DNA from: Nitrospira sp. Ga0074138
GTDB lineage: Bacteria > Nitrospirota > Nitrospiria > Nitrospirales > Nitrospiraceae
Direction: 5' to 3'
Assembly: GCA_001464735.1 (NCBI GenBank)
Contig: LNDU01000018.1
Coordinates: forward strand, 1 to 64,000
Length of the DNA stretch: 64,000 bases
Under the pieces are notes generated by a model. It saw only the letters and a program-made list of their open reading frames with translations, was not told the origin of the DNA and made no database searches. This document shows, piece after piece, positions 1 to 8,042 of the stretch. The position numbers were made by a program, and so were the translations under genes. Every line of letters starts with the position of its first letter. The first letter of the stretch is position 1.

Positions 1-174
1 GGAATTCAGATCCAACACCACGTCCCCGTCCCGGTAAGAATTTCAAATGACGCAACGAGGAGGCCTTGGGTAAGAAATTCAGATGGCTTGATAGGGGGCC
101 GAAAATAGAGGTGAGCCGGTCCAGGACTCGTAGCAGAAGCAGCCAGTCAAGAGATACTTCGTAATCCTTTTCTG

Positions 175-477
175 CTAATCATATCCATACAGCCAGTGGG
201 TCGTGGAGGAGGAAACATTCTTGACGGAATGAAGCACTCCTTTTGGGATAAACACTTCGTCGCCTGGTTCCGCAATGATCTCTTCTTCTACGATAGTCAG
301 CTGGAGCTTGCCAACTATTACAGTCACGAGTTCGTTCGTCGCGTGGACAAAATTATTCCACTCTCGGCCGGGTGGGTCGGTGAACACATCACAGGAGTAG
401 CCCCGCCGGTGCCAGTTGTGCGCCACCTGGTCATGGTCGACAGGCACCGGAAATTTCTGACGCGTGAGATAGGGCAT
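175..477 (-). CDS. Small cupin-domain protein
   Basis: A 100-residue single-domain protein with a cupin beta-barrel signature. The first motif is loosely represented around residues 40-60, and the second motif 'PGDEVFIPKGVLHSV' (about residues 71-85) is typical of the family. Small cupins bind a metal and act as sugar isomerases, dioxygenases or sensors, so the fold does not give the substrate. No convincing ribosome binding site precedes the start at 477, so the start is uncertain. It stands alone, 165 bp beyond the end of the next minus-strand gene. The cupin assignment is fairly sure; the function is unknown. Confidence 0.7.
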   Translation of the reverse strand: MPYLTRQKFPVPVDHDQVAHNWHRRGYSCDVFTDPPGREWNNFVHATNELVTVIVGKLQLTIVEEEIIAEPGDEVFIPKGVLHSVKNVSSSTTHWLYGYD

Positions 478-642
478 TGAACCAAGTTATTAACTGATGA
501 TAGCTCGCAGGCTCCTATGTCTAAGAGCCATATTGAGTGATCGCGGTCCTAGAGAATGGACCTTGGTCTTCGATCCGGGATGCAGGTCTTACACCACCTG
601 CATCCCTCAGATCCACATACATGATAGGTTGTCATTGACGCA

Positions 643-1266
643 TCAATACGCGTGCTCTTGCATCGGTCCGCGCACGCACCACGTGGAGCGAAGGCGGTCC
701 GGATTGCCGGGGGCCTGACCGCCACTGCCACTGAAGGAAACAATCCAAGGGAAGGGACCCTCGGGACTCAATGAGGCCGACCAATAGAGCCCGTCCTCAT
801 GGTCGGTCTGGATACCGGAAAAGACCATTGTCGGCACAAACGGAGCTACCAGCGAGGGATCTTGAACGCTCTTCAACTCGATCACCGACGGTAATCGCCA
901 CCCAACTGTGCCGCCCACCGTCCTATTCGCACAATGATCTCTCGCCTCGTTCCAATTGCGTGTAGCGGTATCCGGAGCCTGCTCCCACACGAGGCCGGTG
1001 TTCTTCTCCAATACTGCCTGATTATGAAAGGCCGCCAGTGTGACAAACCGCGAGGCCGACGGATGGTTCGTGTCCCACCGCAGCGTATGGTTGCCATTTC
1101 CGCGGTCGTTGTCGAGCCTAGTTAGAATTTGATCGAGTTTGTGCAAGATCCGAGTAAAGGGATTTTTGTGCCTGTCGTCATCAGCCACTGCGATGGTTGT
1201 GGCGAGGCTTCCGACTACTAGTACGGCTCCGATTATGCTCAGCCATTTTTGTCGCATGCTATGCAT
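643..1266 (-). CDS. Secreted DUF1566 (Lcl C-terminal) protein, copy 1
   Basis: A 207-residue secreted protein. The N-terminal signal segment (about residues 5-28) ends in AVA, followed by a short amphipathic stretch 'ILHKLDQILTRLDN' and a DUF1566/Lcl C-terminal domain with 'NTGLVWEQAP', 'GWRLPSVIEL', 'YWSAS' and 'WCVRG'. This domain is C-type-lectin-like and binds ligands in several surface proteins, but the ligand here is unknown. The start at 1266 is chosen because GGGAGGAG lies just upstream; the frame stays open to 1602 but that extension is only the antisense-like reading of the neighbouring paralogue. It is a tandem duplicate of the gene at 1409-2029, near identical over the first 150 residues and divergent over about 153-196. 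Confidence 0.75.
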   Translation of the reverse strand: MHSMRQKWLSIIGAVLVVGSLATTIAVADDDRHKNPFTRILHKLDQILTRLDNDRGNGNHTLRWDTNHPSASRFVTLAAFHNQAVLEKNTGLVWEQAPDTATRNWNEARDHCANRTVGGTVGWRLPSVIELKSVQDPSLVAPFVPTMVFSGIQTDHEDGLYWSASLSPEGPFPWIVSFSGSGGQAPGNPDRLRSTWCVRGPMQEHAY

Positions 1267-1408
1267 CTGGCTCCTCCCTGCTGAGTAGGACGGTCTAGCG
1301 TGGCTGTCTTGTGGCTTTCTTTCCCAATCGAAGACTGATGGCATGGAGCGAATCCATTTACGCCTTCGGCACCTCCCACATGCCTGTACGGCCCAATGCC
1401 TTATGGCC

Positions 1409-2029
1409 TCAATACTCGTGCTCTTGCATCGGACCACGCACGCACCAAACATAGGGGGGTGAGACGTCGACGATCTTAGGGCTGTTGTTGACGTGACCGT
1501 CGAAGAAACCCACAAGCCAGGCGTTCGTCGACCCACCGACATACGTTGAGGCCGACCAATAGCCGTACCGTATGATGCCCGTAAAAACCCCGGTTGGTAC
1601 AAATGGTGATGCCAGCGAGGGGTCTTGAACGCTCGTCAACTCAATCACCGACGGTAATCGCCACCCTACCGTGCCGTCGACCGCTCTGCCGACACAATGA
1701 TCTCTCGCCTCGTTCCAATGGCGTGGGGTAGCATCCGGTGCCTGCTCCCACACGAGGCCGGTGTTCTTGTCCAATACCGCCTGATTATGAAAGGCCGCCA
1801 GTATGACAAATCGTGAAGCAGATGGATGGTTTGTGTCCCACCGCAGCGTATGGTTGCCACTCCCGCTGCCACTGTCGAGCTTACTCACAATCTGGTCAAG
1901 CTTGTTCAAGATCTGAGTAAAGGGATTCTTATGTTTGCCGTCATCGGCCACTGCGATGGTTGTGGCGAGGCCTCCGACTGCTAGTACGGCTCCGATTGCG
2001 CTCAGCCATCTGCGGCGTTTGTTACTCAT
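1409..2029 (-). CDS. Secreted DUF1566 (Lcl C-terminal) protein, copy 2
   Basis: A 206-residue paralogue of the adjacent copy 1. It has a basic N-terminus (MSNKRRR), a hydrophobic signal segment ending AVA, a short 'LNKLDQIVSKLDS' helix and a DUF1566 domain carrying 'NTGLVWEQAP', 'GWRLPSVIEL', 'YWSAS' and 'WCVRG'. A strong AGGAGGT sits 6 bases before the ATG at 2029. The duplication reaches through the 3' end: the last coding bases of both genes are almost the same, while the segment of about 45 residues before the final WCVRG differs in sequence and length. Secretion and a lectin-like binding role are inferred; nothing shows the ligand. Confidence 0.78.
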   Translation of the reverse strand: MSNKRRRWLSAIGAVLAVGGLATTIAVADDGKHKNPFTQILNKLDQIVSKLDSGSGSGNHTLRWDTNHPSASRFVILAAFHNQAVLDKNTGLVWEQAPDATPRHWNEARDHCVGRAVDGTVGWRLPSVIELTSVQDPSLASPFVPTGVFTGIIRYGYWSASTYVGGSTNAWLVGFFDGHVNNSPKIVDVSPPYVWCVRGPMQEHEY

Positions 2030-2116
2030 CCGATACCTCCTGGTAAGTGATGATGGGGCTGTCTGGCCTGATTGTCTTGCACCACCTATCTTGAGCGGGA
2101 AGTGCTGTGCCTGCAG

Positions 2117-2542
2117 CTATTGTTCGTCTTCCTGTGTCCGTCGCCAGTCCTGTTCGAGCAACGACAGGGCTGTAGCCTGGACCGTCTTGTCCTCATCATC
2201 TAGTGCGAGCAGCAACGGATCAACCGAACCGATCGGCGCTGTCTGCGCCCAGCGGTCCAGGGCTTGAAGCTTCACGTGTATATCGGACGACATGAGGTCC
2301 TTGGCTATCCACTCAGGTACAACGAGGGGTTCAATCGGGTCGTTCAACGTGTTTTGGACGGTTGGGGTCTGGGCAGAGTTGGCGGTCTCGTCAGTCTGGC
2401 TGATTCCAGTCTCCGTGCGTGTTACGGCCGGATCACTTACTCCGGCGGTTGCCCCATTCCGCGACAGCTGATTGGATGGAGCCGGCCCGCAACCACTTCC
2501 TAGAGCGAGTAGCGCAAGGATGATAAATCCGCTACTCCTCAT
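2117..2542 (-). CDS. Small lipoprotein with HEAT-like C-terminus
   Basis: A 141-residue protein with a type II signal peptide: hydrophobic residues 5-16 and lipobox 'LGSGC', so Cys18 would be lipidated. Residues 20-75 are Thr/Ser/Asn/Pro-rich and probably disordered. Residues 80-135 ('HVKLQALDRWAQ', 'DPLLLALDDEDKTVQATALSLLEQD') resemble one or two HEAT repeats, which usually bind proteins. GGAGG stands 6 bases before the ATG. It is 87 bp upstream, in the direction of transcription, of the DUF1566 pair and may be co-transcribed with it. No specific function can be given. Confidence 0.7.
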   Translation of the reverse strand: MRSSGFIILALLALGSGCGPAPSNQLSRNGATAGVSDPAVTRTETGISQTDETANSAQTPTVQNTLNDPIEPLVVPEWIAKDLMSSDIHVKLQALDRWAQTAPIGSVDPLLLALDDEDKTVQATALSLLEQDWRRTQEDEQ

Positions 2543-3113
2543 ACTTCCTCCGTGCGGTCCGAATCAAAAATGGGACACCTAGTTTAGGACTCACTTCTCT
2601 ACGCCGATTACCCAGTTACCCAGTGCATTGGATGTTCACCGTCTGTTTGGTGGTATCGAGTTCCGCATGAGGTTGCAGCAAATTCTGTTCCAGAGATTCG
2701 CTGCTTGTATAAGGAAGACTGTTCTGGTGCTGATGTTTCCCGCTGTTCTGATAGTTGCTAGCCCGCTCGGATCGAGATCTGAAGAATGAAGATCACAGGC
2801 CCTCATCTGGTGCATGAGATTGGTTAGGCAGACGAGGTCGTGCTGTTGCAAAAAGCCTCAAACCGAAGAAGACAGCTAGGGGCAGAATGCCCCGTGTCGA
2901 AAAAATGAACAGTCACAATGTCAGCGAAACAGATGATGGAGTCAGGTTGATGTCGCTGGAATTTGTTCAGCCGTTTTTTAAGGGAGGAGTCGGGGTCTCC
3001 AGAATGTGTCCTGATGAGATCGCAAGAAGAAAACGTTCCAGTAGTTTTTCCGCCTGCGTCAGCGGGTTGAACTCAGAAAACATCCCACCGAAATTGAGAG
3101 AAAAACAAAGAGG
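2543..3113. other. Intergenic stretch without a confident gene
   Basis: There is no ORF here with good coding character. A 40-codon plus-strand frame (2667-2789) has a basic start and a hydrophobic centre and could be a leader or membrane peptide, but it has no ribosome binding site. A 77-codon plus-strand frame (2887-3120) runs into the decayed CDF copy and has unlikely composition. The promoter of the lipoprotein at 2542 should lie at the left edge of this stretch. Confidence 0.4.
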
Positions 3114-3279
3114 TCAATGATGATGCGCGAAGGTTGATGCTTCGTGATACTGTTCGGTCAGTTTCCGCAGGTCGCAGTAGATGTCGTCGGGATCGCAGCC
3201 CTCGGTTCTCAGTTGAATGGTCATGTATTTGATGCCGAAATCCGTTGTGATCCGGTTTTAGATCCGCTGCAACAGCTTA
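3114..3279 (-). pseudogene. Decayed 3' end of a second CDF metal transporter gene
   Basis: On the minus strand this stretch encodes the last 50 or so residues of a CDF transporter, closely matching the C-terminus of the intact gene at 4057-4995. Shared pieces include 'NRITTDFGIK', 'MTIQL', 'CDPDDI' and the final 'FAHHH' with its stop codon. By eye the nucleotide match to 4057-4222 is about 80%. An in-frame TAA (near 3260) interrupts it and nothing upstream of about 3279 continues the homology, because the HEPN gene begins to read there. It is therefore a remnant, not a functional gene, and it marks the boundary of an insertion or recombination event. Confidence 0.75.
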
Positions 3280-3283
3280 ATCT

Positions 3284-3658
3284 TTATCCCTGTGTCTTTC
3301 GCAGGTGGGAGTTCAATGCTTGCAGTAGCGGGAGATGCGCGGGAAGTCGGCGATACACATCTTTAGCGAGCGTTTCGTCATAGGTGTGGGCGGTGCGGTT
3401 CCGATCCTCAAGCATGGCCAGCCATCCAGTTTCGTCGTTGATCCAGCTATTCGTGTAAGCCAGCTTGAGGCAGCCCTTCGGAGATTGGCAGTCGAGCCCT
3501 TCTGTCCGTGCCCGTTCCTGAATCACTTTCCAGGCCAGCTCAAAGCAAAACTCGAATCGCTGGATGGCGGCGTCTCGGGTGAGATCGGTGACGGGAGCGC
3601 TGAGGGCTTCGCTCAACCGTGTAATAGCAACTGCGAAGCTATCGAGTCTTGTGGTCAT
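3284..3658 (-). CDS. hepT: HEPN toxin of an MntA/HepT-type TA pair (HI0074 family)
   Basis: A 124-residue helical HEPN protein of the 'nucleotidyltransferase substrate-binding' HI0074 family. The key motif is 'RNRTAHTY' (about residues 86-93), an exact R-x4-H-x-Y. In studied HepT toxins, R and H form the RNase site and the Tyr is modified with AMP by the partner antitoxin. 'RFEFCFELAWKVIQE' is the usual conserved helix. The gene overlaps the stop of the partner by 4 bp and is downstream of it, so the two are translationally coupled. It ends only about 5 bp from the decayed CDF fragment. The toxin role is inferred from the motif; the family is sure. Confidence 0.85.
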   Translation of the reverse strand: MTTRLDSFAVAITRLSEALSAPVTDLTRDAAIQRFEFCFELAWKVIQERARTEGLDCQSPKGCLKLAYTNSWINDETGWLAMLEDRNRTAHTYDETLAKDVYRRLPAHLPLLQALNSHLRKTQG

Positions 3659-3963
3659 AAACGGATTCCATGACGAAGGATCTCTTCCTTGAACTGTTCG
3701 CCGACGGTGTGCAGATCGATGAGATCGATTTCATGGAGCGTCGCTATATCATCTATCCCGGCACGGAGTTCGGCAAGTCGCTCAGGGGGAAACGCGATGG
3801 GCCCAGAGATGGCGATGTCAATGTCGGCGTGGGGGTTGGCTGTCCCTTTCGGCCATGAACCGAACCAGATGACCTCAACGTCAGGGCGCAGTATGAATCG
3901 AGCAAGCTTCGCGACTTCTTGCGCGATTTGTTGAGGCCGAATCAGAAGCTCTTGAGAAATCAT
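3655..3963 (-). CDS. mntA: MntA-type minimal nucleotidyltransferase (antitoxin)
   Basis: A 102-residue minimal nucleotidyltransferase of the polymerase-beta superfamily. The active-site signature 'GSWPKGTANPHADID' is an exact G-S-x10-D-x-D (about residues 35-49), with a later acidic 'EIDLIDL' giving the third carboxylate. In characterised pairs this enzyme AMPylates the Tyr of the HEPN toxin's RX4HXY motif and so neutralises it. Here it is the first gene and the HEPN gene the second, with a 4-bp overlap. The start at 3963 has no strong ribosome binding site. About 90 bp separates it from the stop of the CDF transporter gene, so it may be read through from that gene. Confidence 0.85.
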   Translation of the reverse strand: MISQELLIRPQQIAQEVAKLARFILRPDVEVIWFGSWPKGTANPHADIDIAISGPIAFPPERLAELRAGIDDIATLHEIDLIDLHTVGEQFKEEILRHGIRL

Positions 3964-4056
3964 AGGCTCAGTGTATCGGTTCTGGCGATGATGTCAACTG
4001 GGTTTGCTGGCAAGCTGATTGGAAATAGGAGGCGATGTCTGGAAGCAATCGGATAA

Positions 4057-4995
4057 TCAGTGATGATGCGCGAAGGTTGGTGCTTCGTGGTGCTGGTCTG
4101 TCAGCTTTCGAAGGTCGCAGTGGATGTCGTCGGGATCGCAGCACTCGGTTTCCAGTTGAATGGTCATGTGTTTGATGCCGAAGTCCGTGGTGATTCGGTT
4201 CTGGATCAGTTGCAGCAACTCCAAAGGGGTACGATGAGGCTCGATCATGACGTGGCTGGTTAACATGACCAGTCGAGGCTCGACAGCCCAAATGTGCAGA
4301 TCATGCACGTTCGTGACGCCGGGGATGGCCTCCATGGTTGCGGCCACCTGAGACGCGCTGATGCCAGGTGGGGTTGATTCCAACAGGACATCCATTGCCT
4401 CTTTGAAGATCGGCCAGGCTCCTCGGAGAATAACTCCGACGATCAGTAGGCTCACGAGTGGATCGAGTACGGTCCATCCTGTCAGGAGTATCGCGCCGCC
4501 GCTGACAATCACGCCGAGTGAGACCCACGCATCTCCCAACATGTGCCAGAATGCACTCCGAATGTTCAAATCATCTTTCGCGCCATGCTGGAGCAAGAGG
4601 GCGATCCCGAGATTGGCTAGGAAGCTGACGGCGGCGACCGCCATCACCCATCCACCGTCCACGGGGACGGGTTGTAATAATCTCTTCACGCCGACGAGTG
4701 CGATGCCGGCGGCGGTCAGTAGAAGGATGAAGCTGTTCATAAACGCTGCGATGATCCCGGCTCGATGGTAGCCGAAGGTCCGGCTCTCGGAGGCTGGACG
4801 TGCGGTGAGGAGATGGGCATAGAGCGCGAGAAAGAGCGCCCCCTGATCGACGAGGTTGTGGCCAGCGTCGCTCATGAGACCAATACTGTTGAGGAACCAC
4901 CCGCCGACAAACTCAGCTGCGATGATCACGGCATTGATGGCCAAGGCCAGTCGCAGCCGCGATCGGAGATGTGTGTACGAGGCAAGCGCTGTCAT
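4057..4995 (-). CDS. czcD: Cation diffusion facilitator (Zn/Cd/Co efflux), CzcD-like
   Basis: A 312-residue inner-membrane metal/proton antiporter of the CDF family. Six transmembrane segments are visible between about residues 12 and 200. The two metal-binding motifs 'HNLVD' (TM2, about residue 45) and 'HMLGD' (TM5, about residue 150) are the HxxxD pair typical of Zn-transporting members. The cytoplasmic domain has 'VTNVHDLHIW' and ends in a Cys/His-rich tail 'CCDPDDIHCD...HHEAPTFAHHH', a probable metal sensor. It does not have the His-rich N-terminus seen in some CzcD proteins. Its 3' end is partly duplicated beyond the TA pair (3114-3279). The family is certain; the exact metal is inferred. 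Confidence 0.88.
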   Translation of the reverse strand: MTALASYTHLRSRLRLALAINAVIIAAEFVGGWFLNSIGLMSDAGHNLVDQGALFLALYAHLLTARPASESRTFGYHRAGIIAAFMNSFILLLTAAGIALVGVKRLLQPVPVDGGWVMAVAAVSFLANLGIALLLQHGAKDDLNIRSAFWHMLGDAWVSLGVIVSGGAILLTGWTVLDPLVSLLIVGVILRGAWPIFKEAMDVLLESTPPGISASQVAATMEAIPGVTNVHDLHIWAVEPRLVMLTSHVMIEPHRTPLELLQLIQNRITTDFGIKHMTIQLETECCDPDDIHCDLRKLTDQHHEAPTFAHHH

Positions 4996-5070
4996 GAGTA
5001 CAGTGTCGCATGGGCGACGTGATGCGGCAAGTCTTGCGGGACGTTTGTGCGGGTGTAGTTGGTTGCCAGG

Positions 5071-5925
5071 CTAGTGAATCGCTTTGGGAGGAAGCCGCTC
5101 GCTCAACACCGGATAGTCGGCCTGATCCATACCTGAATTGCCGGTGGACAGATCCGTCGCGATCACACGAAGCCTGATTCCATCGGGAACGTCCTTTGAC
5201 GGTGGCACAAAGAATGGAGCTTCAAATGTGCGGCTCCCTTCATCGTAAAACATCTGCAGCCGCTCAATGATTCGGTTTCCGACCAACACCTCTCCATAGA
5301 TACGGATCTTTCGTGAGTCCCAATCTCCGTGGGGGCGGACCAAGGAGCCGGACAGGGTTCGGATGGAGGCGCGTAGTTTGAGGTCGTCCTTCGCGATGAG
5401 CGCCTCACGTGGCTTAGGCCGTTCGATCTGCACCAGGTAGCCATAGAGGTGCAGGACAATGCCGTCGTGTGTTAGGTCCTGCCCGGGTATGAGGAGGAGA
5501 GTCTTACTGGTTTTCTGTACCGCGGCGGGAAAAGCGAGGGGACCTTCGGCAGAAATCTCTACCAGCGTCGGTGTCTGTAGCTGCAATGTCGTGGTGAAGG
5601 CTGCCGAGGGACGAGAACTGTAGATCGGCTCTTCCATCAAGTGGGGAGTACGCATGATCTGGTTCTGGTCGCCGGCCTCACCTTGCTGCAGGCCGGTGGC
5701 CAGAATGTGGCCGCTCGCGACATCAGTAATCGTCACGCGGGCTCCACCGACTTGGCGGCCCAATACCATCGCCCCCTGTGCGACGACCCGTACGAGCACC
5801 ATCGTTGGTTGGGGCCCGTTGAGGGGTAACTCTGGAAGTGCCTGGCCTTTGGCCGGAGGTATCGAAGAGAGGAACAGGATGAGCGAGAGAATCAGTCCAA
5901 ACAGGACGAGGGGAGGTCGCGTCAT
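5071..5925 (-). CDS. Secreted protein of unknown function
   Basis: A 284-residue protein with an N-terminal hydrophobic signal (residues 5-22) and probable cleavage after 'AKGQA'. The rest is soluble and beta-rich, with two stretches that look like immunoglobulin- or carboxypeptidase-regulatory-like strands ('GGARVTITDVASGHILATG', 'LVEISAEGPLAFPA'). No enzyme motif was recognised. The ATG overlaps the metG stop by 4 bp (ATGA), so it is the last gene of the tmk-holB-metG run and is probably translated by coupling. Its role with those genes is not clear. Confidence 0.7.
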   Translation of the reverse strand: MTRPPLVLFGLILSLILFLSSIPPAKGQALPELPLNGPQPTMVLVRVVAQGAMVLGRQVGGARVTITDVASGHILATGLQQGEAGDQNQIMRTPHLMEEPIYSSRPSAAFTTTLQLQTPTLVEISAEGPLAFPAAVQKTSKTLLLIPGQDLTHDGIVLHLYGYLVQIERPKPREALIAKDDLKLRASIRTLSGSLVRPHGDWDSRKIRIYGEVLVGNRIIERLQMFYDEGSRTFEAPFFVPPSKDVPDGIRLRVIATDLSTGNSGMDQADYPVLSERLPPKAIH

Positions 5926-8006
5926 TTCACCTTGGTACCGGGATCGACTTCTTCCAGAACGGTGAGTAATCCGCGCACGTCGGCATCCCCCGCTGCCAGG
6001 ACCATGCCCTGCGATTCAACGCCCATCAACTTGGCCGGCTTGAGATTGGCCACAATCACGATGGTTTTTCCAACCAGTGCATCCGGTTCGTACTTCTTTC
6101 CGATGCCTGCGACGATCTGGCGCTGCTCGGCGCCGAGGGAGACTTGTAGCTTTATCAACTTTTCAGATTTTGGCACGCGCTCGGCGGAGAGCACCTTTGC
6201 TGTTTTGAGCTGAATCTTCATGAATTCGTCGATGGTGATCTGCGGTGAAGCCACCGAGGCTGCTGCGGGGGGCGTCGGCAACGGAGTCCCTGTGGGTATT
6301 GGCGCAACAGCGGTTGGTTGTGAAGGGATAGATGATTCGGTCACAAGTTTGGCTCCTTCTCCTGATAAATCTGTTTTTTTTACTGTAGCCTTTTCTTTTA
6401 TGCCGAGACCGATGGAGTCAGACGTGGCAACTTCAACACGGGGGAAAAGTGCGCCTGCTTTTCTGATTTTTGCTCCACTTTGCACTTCACCCCATTTGAC
6501 TTTTTCCTTCAAGAGCGGAGATTCGAAATCGACAGTGAGCCCCAACTGCTCGACGATACTTTTCGCTGCGTTCGGCATCACGGGGTACAGGTAGAGACTT
6601 AAGATGCGCAAGCATTCGGCGGCTGTGTACAGAACGGCACTGAGTTCCTCCCGTTTGCTCTGGTCTTTGGCAAGGTTCCAGGGTTTGTGCTGATCAATGA
6701 ATGTATCGACGTCAGAAACTCGGCTGGTGATGTGAAGTAGTAAATTATTGAACTCAAAATCTCGGAAGGAATAATCAAGCTGATCTCCTAGAGTAAGAAG
6801 CGAGTTCTTTGCATGAACGAGAAGAGGGTATTTCCCCTCGGCTGCCTCACCGTTAAGGTAGTCCTTAGAAACATTCGGAAGTGTGCCTCCGTAGCTGCGC
6901 TCAATCATGGTCAGTGTGCGACTCAAAAGATTGCCTATACCATTGGCTAGGTCGCTATTGACTCGTCGTGCCATTGCGCGCTCTGAGAAATCTCCATCCT
7001 GTCCAAACGGCACCTCGCGCAGTAAGAAATAGCGAAACGCATCCGCGCCGAATTGTTCCACCATCTGGTTCGGATCGACGACGTTGCCGCGGCTCTTCGA
7101 CATTTTTTCGCCGTCGACGGTCCACCAGCCATGGGCGAAGATGGTTTCGGGCAATGGAAGGTTCAATGCCATGAGCATCGTGGACCAGTAGACGGCATGT
7201 GTCGTCAGGATATCCTTCCCGACAAGGTGGACATTGGCCGGCCAGAATCGATTGCCAATCGGTTTTCCGTGAGGGAGATACTCCAACGCAGACATGTAAT
7301 TGACCAGGGCATCGAACCAGACATAGGTGACGTAATCATTGTCGAACGGCAGTTCGATCCCCCAGGAGAGCCGTGACTTTGGTCTCGAGATCGAGAGGTC
7401 GCCTAGTTTTTGGGTTTGTAAGAACCCGAGGACTTCGTTGCGTCGCGACTCCGGGCGAATAAAATCCGGATGAGTCATGATGTGCTCAATCAAGCGGTCC
7501 TGATACTGTCCCATCTTGAAGAAGTAATTGTGCTCGCTGAGCTGTTCGACGGGGCGCTTGCAGTCCGGACAGAGTCCGGACTCCACGTCTTTCTCAGTCC
7601 AGAACCGTTCATCGAACGTGCAGTACCAACCGGTGTACGAATCCTTATAAATGAGATTCTTGTCGTAGAGTTCCCGAAGATATCGTTGGACAATGGATTT
7701 GTGCTCGAGATCCGTGGTTCTAATGAACGCATCGTTCGAGATGTTGAGGCGTTGCCACAATGTTTGAAACTGAGGCGCAAGCTTATCGCAGTGGGCCTGG
7801 GGGTCGATGCCTGCTTTGGCCGCAGCCTGTTGCACTTTCTGGCCATGTTCATCGAGGCCGGTGAGAAAAAACACCTCGCGTCCGCGCAGCCGCCGGTAGC
7901 GCGCCAGCACGTCGGCCGCGATGGTGGTGTAGGCATGGCCGATGTGTGGGACATCATTGACGTAGTAAATCGGGGTGGTGATGTAAAAGGGGTTCGCGTC
8001 CGCCAT
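5922..8006 (-). CDS. metG: Methionyl-tRNA synthetase
   Basis: A 694-residue class I aminoacyl-tRNA synthetase that charges tRNA-Met. The signature 'HIGHAY' (about residues 21-26) and 'KMSKSRG' (about 303-309) are both present. A 'CPDCKRP' knuckle near residue 145 belongs to the zinc-binding insertion. After the helical anticodon-binding domain comes a Pro/Thr/Ala-rich linker (about residues 550-590) and then an appended EMAP/Trbp111-like tRNA-binding domain ('IQLKTAKVLSAERVPKSEKL', 'MVLAAGD'), which dimerises the enzyme. Length fits a MetRS with this C-terminal domain. It lies between holB and a secreted protein in one minus-strand transcription unit. Confidence 0.96.
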   Translation of the reverse strand: MADANPFYITTPIYYVNDVPHIGHAYTTIAADVLARYRRLRGREVFFLTGLDEHGQKVQQAAAKAGIDPQAHCDKLAPQFQTLWQRLNISNDAFIRTTDLEHKSIVQRYLRELYDKNLIYKDSYTGWYCTFDERFWTEKDVESGLCPDCKRPVEQLSEHNYFFKMGQYQDRLIEHIMTHPDFIRPESRRNEVLGFLQTQKLGDLSISRPKSRLSWGIELPFDNDYVTYVWFDALVNYMSALEYLPHGKPIGNRFWPANVHLVGKDILTTHAVYWSTMLMALNLPLPETIFAHGWWTVDGEKMSKSRGNVVDPNQMVEQFGADAFRYFLLREVPFGQDGDFSERAMARRVNSDLANGIGNLLSRTLTMIERSYGGTLPNVSKDYLNGEAAEGKYPLLVHAKNSLLTLGDQLDYSFRDFEFNNLLLHITSRVSDVDTFIDQHKPWNLAKDQSKREELSAVLYTAAECLRILSLYLYPVMPNAAKSIVEQLGLTVDFESPLLKEKVKWGEVQSGAKIRKAGALFPRVEVATSDSIGLGIKEKATVKKTDLSGEGAKLVTESSIPSQPTAVAPIPTGTPLPTPPAAASVASPQITIDEFMKIQLKTAKVLSAERVPKSEKLIKLQVSLGAEQRQIVAGIGKKYEPDALVGKTIVIVANLKPAKLMGVESQGMVLAAGDADVRGLLTVLEEVDPGTKVK

Positions 8007-8042
8007 ATTGAGGGCAAGATATCAGGTTGGCGTCGCTTTTGG

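Noticed and set aside
1267-1602. N-terminal extension of the DUF1566 copy 1 frame
   Set aside because: It reads the wrong frame of the neighbouring paralogue's 3' end, and a strong ribosome binding site and signal peptide begin at 1266.
643-2029. Diversity-generating retroelement target genes
   Set aside because: DUF1566 proteins can be such targets, but no reverse transcriptase, template repeat or adenine-biased variation was seen in the window.
2887-3120. 77-codon plus-strand frame as a gene
   Set aside because: It ends at the decayed CDF fragment, has no ribosome binding site and unlikely composition.
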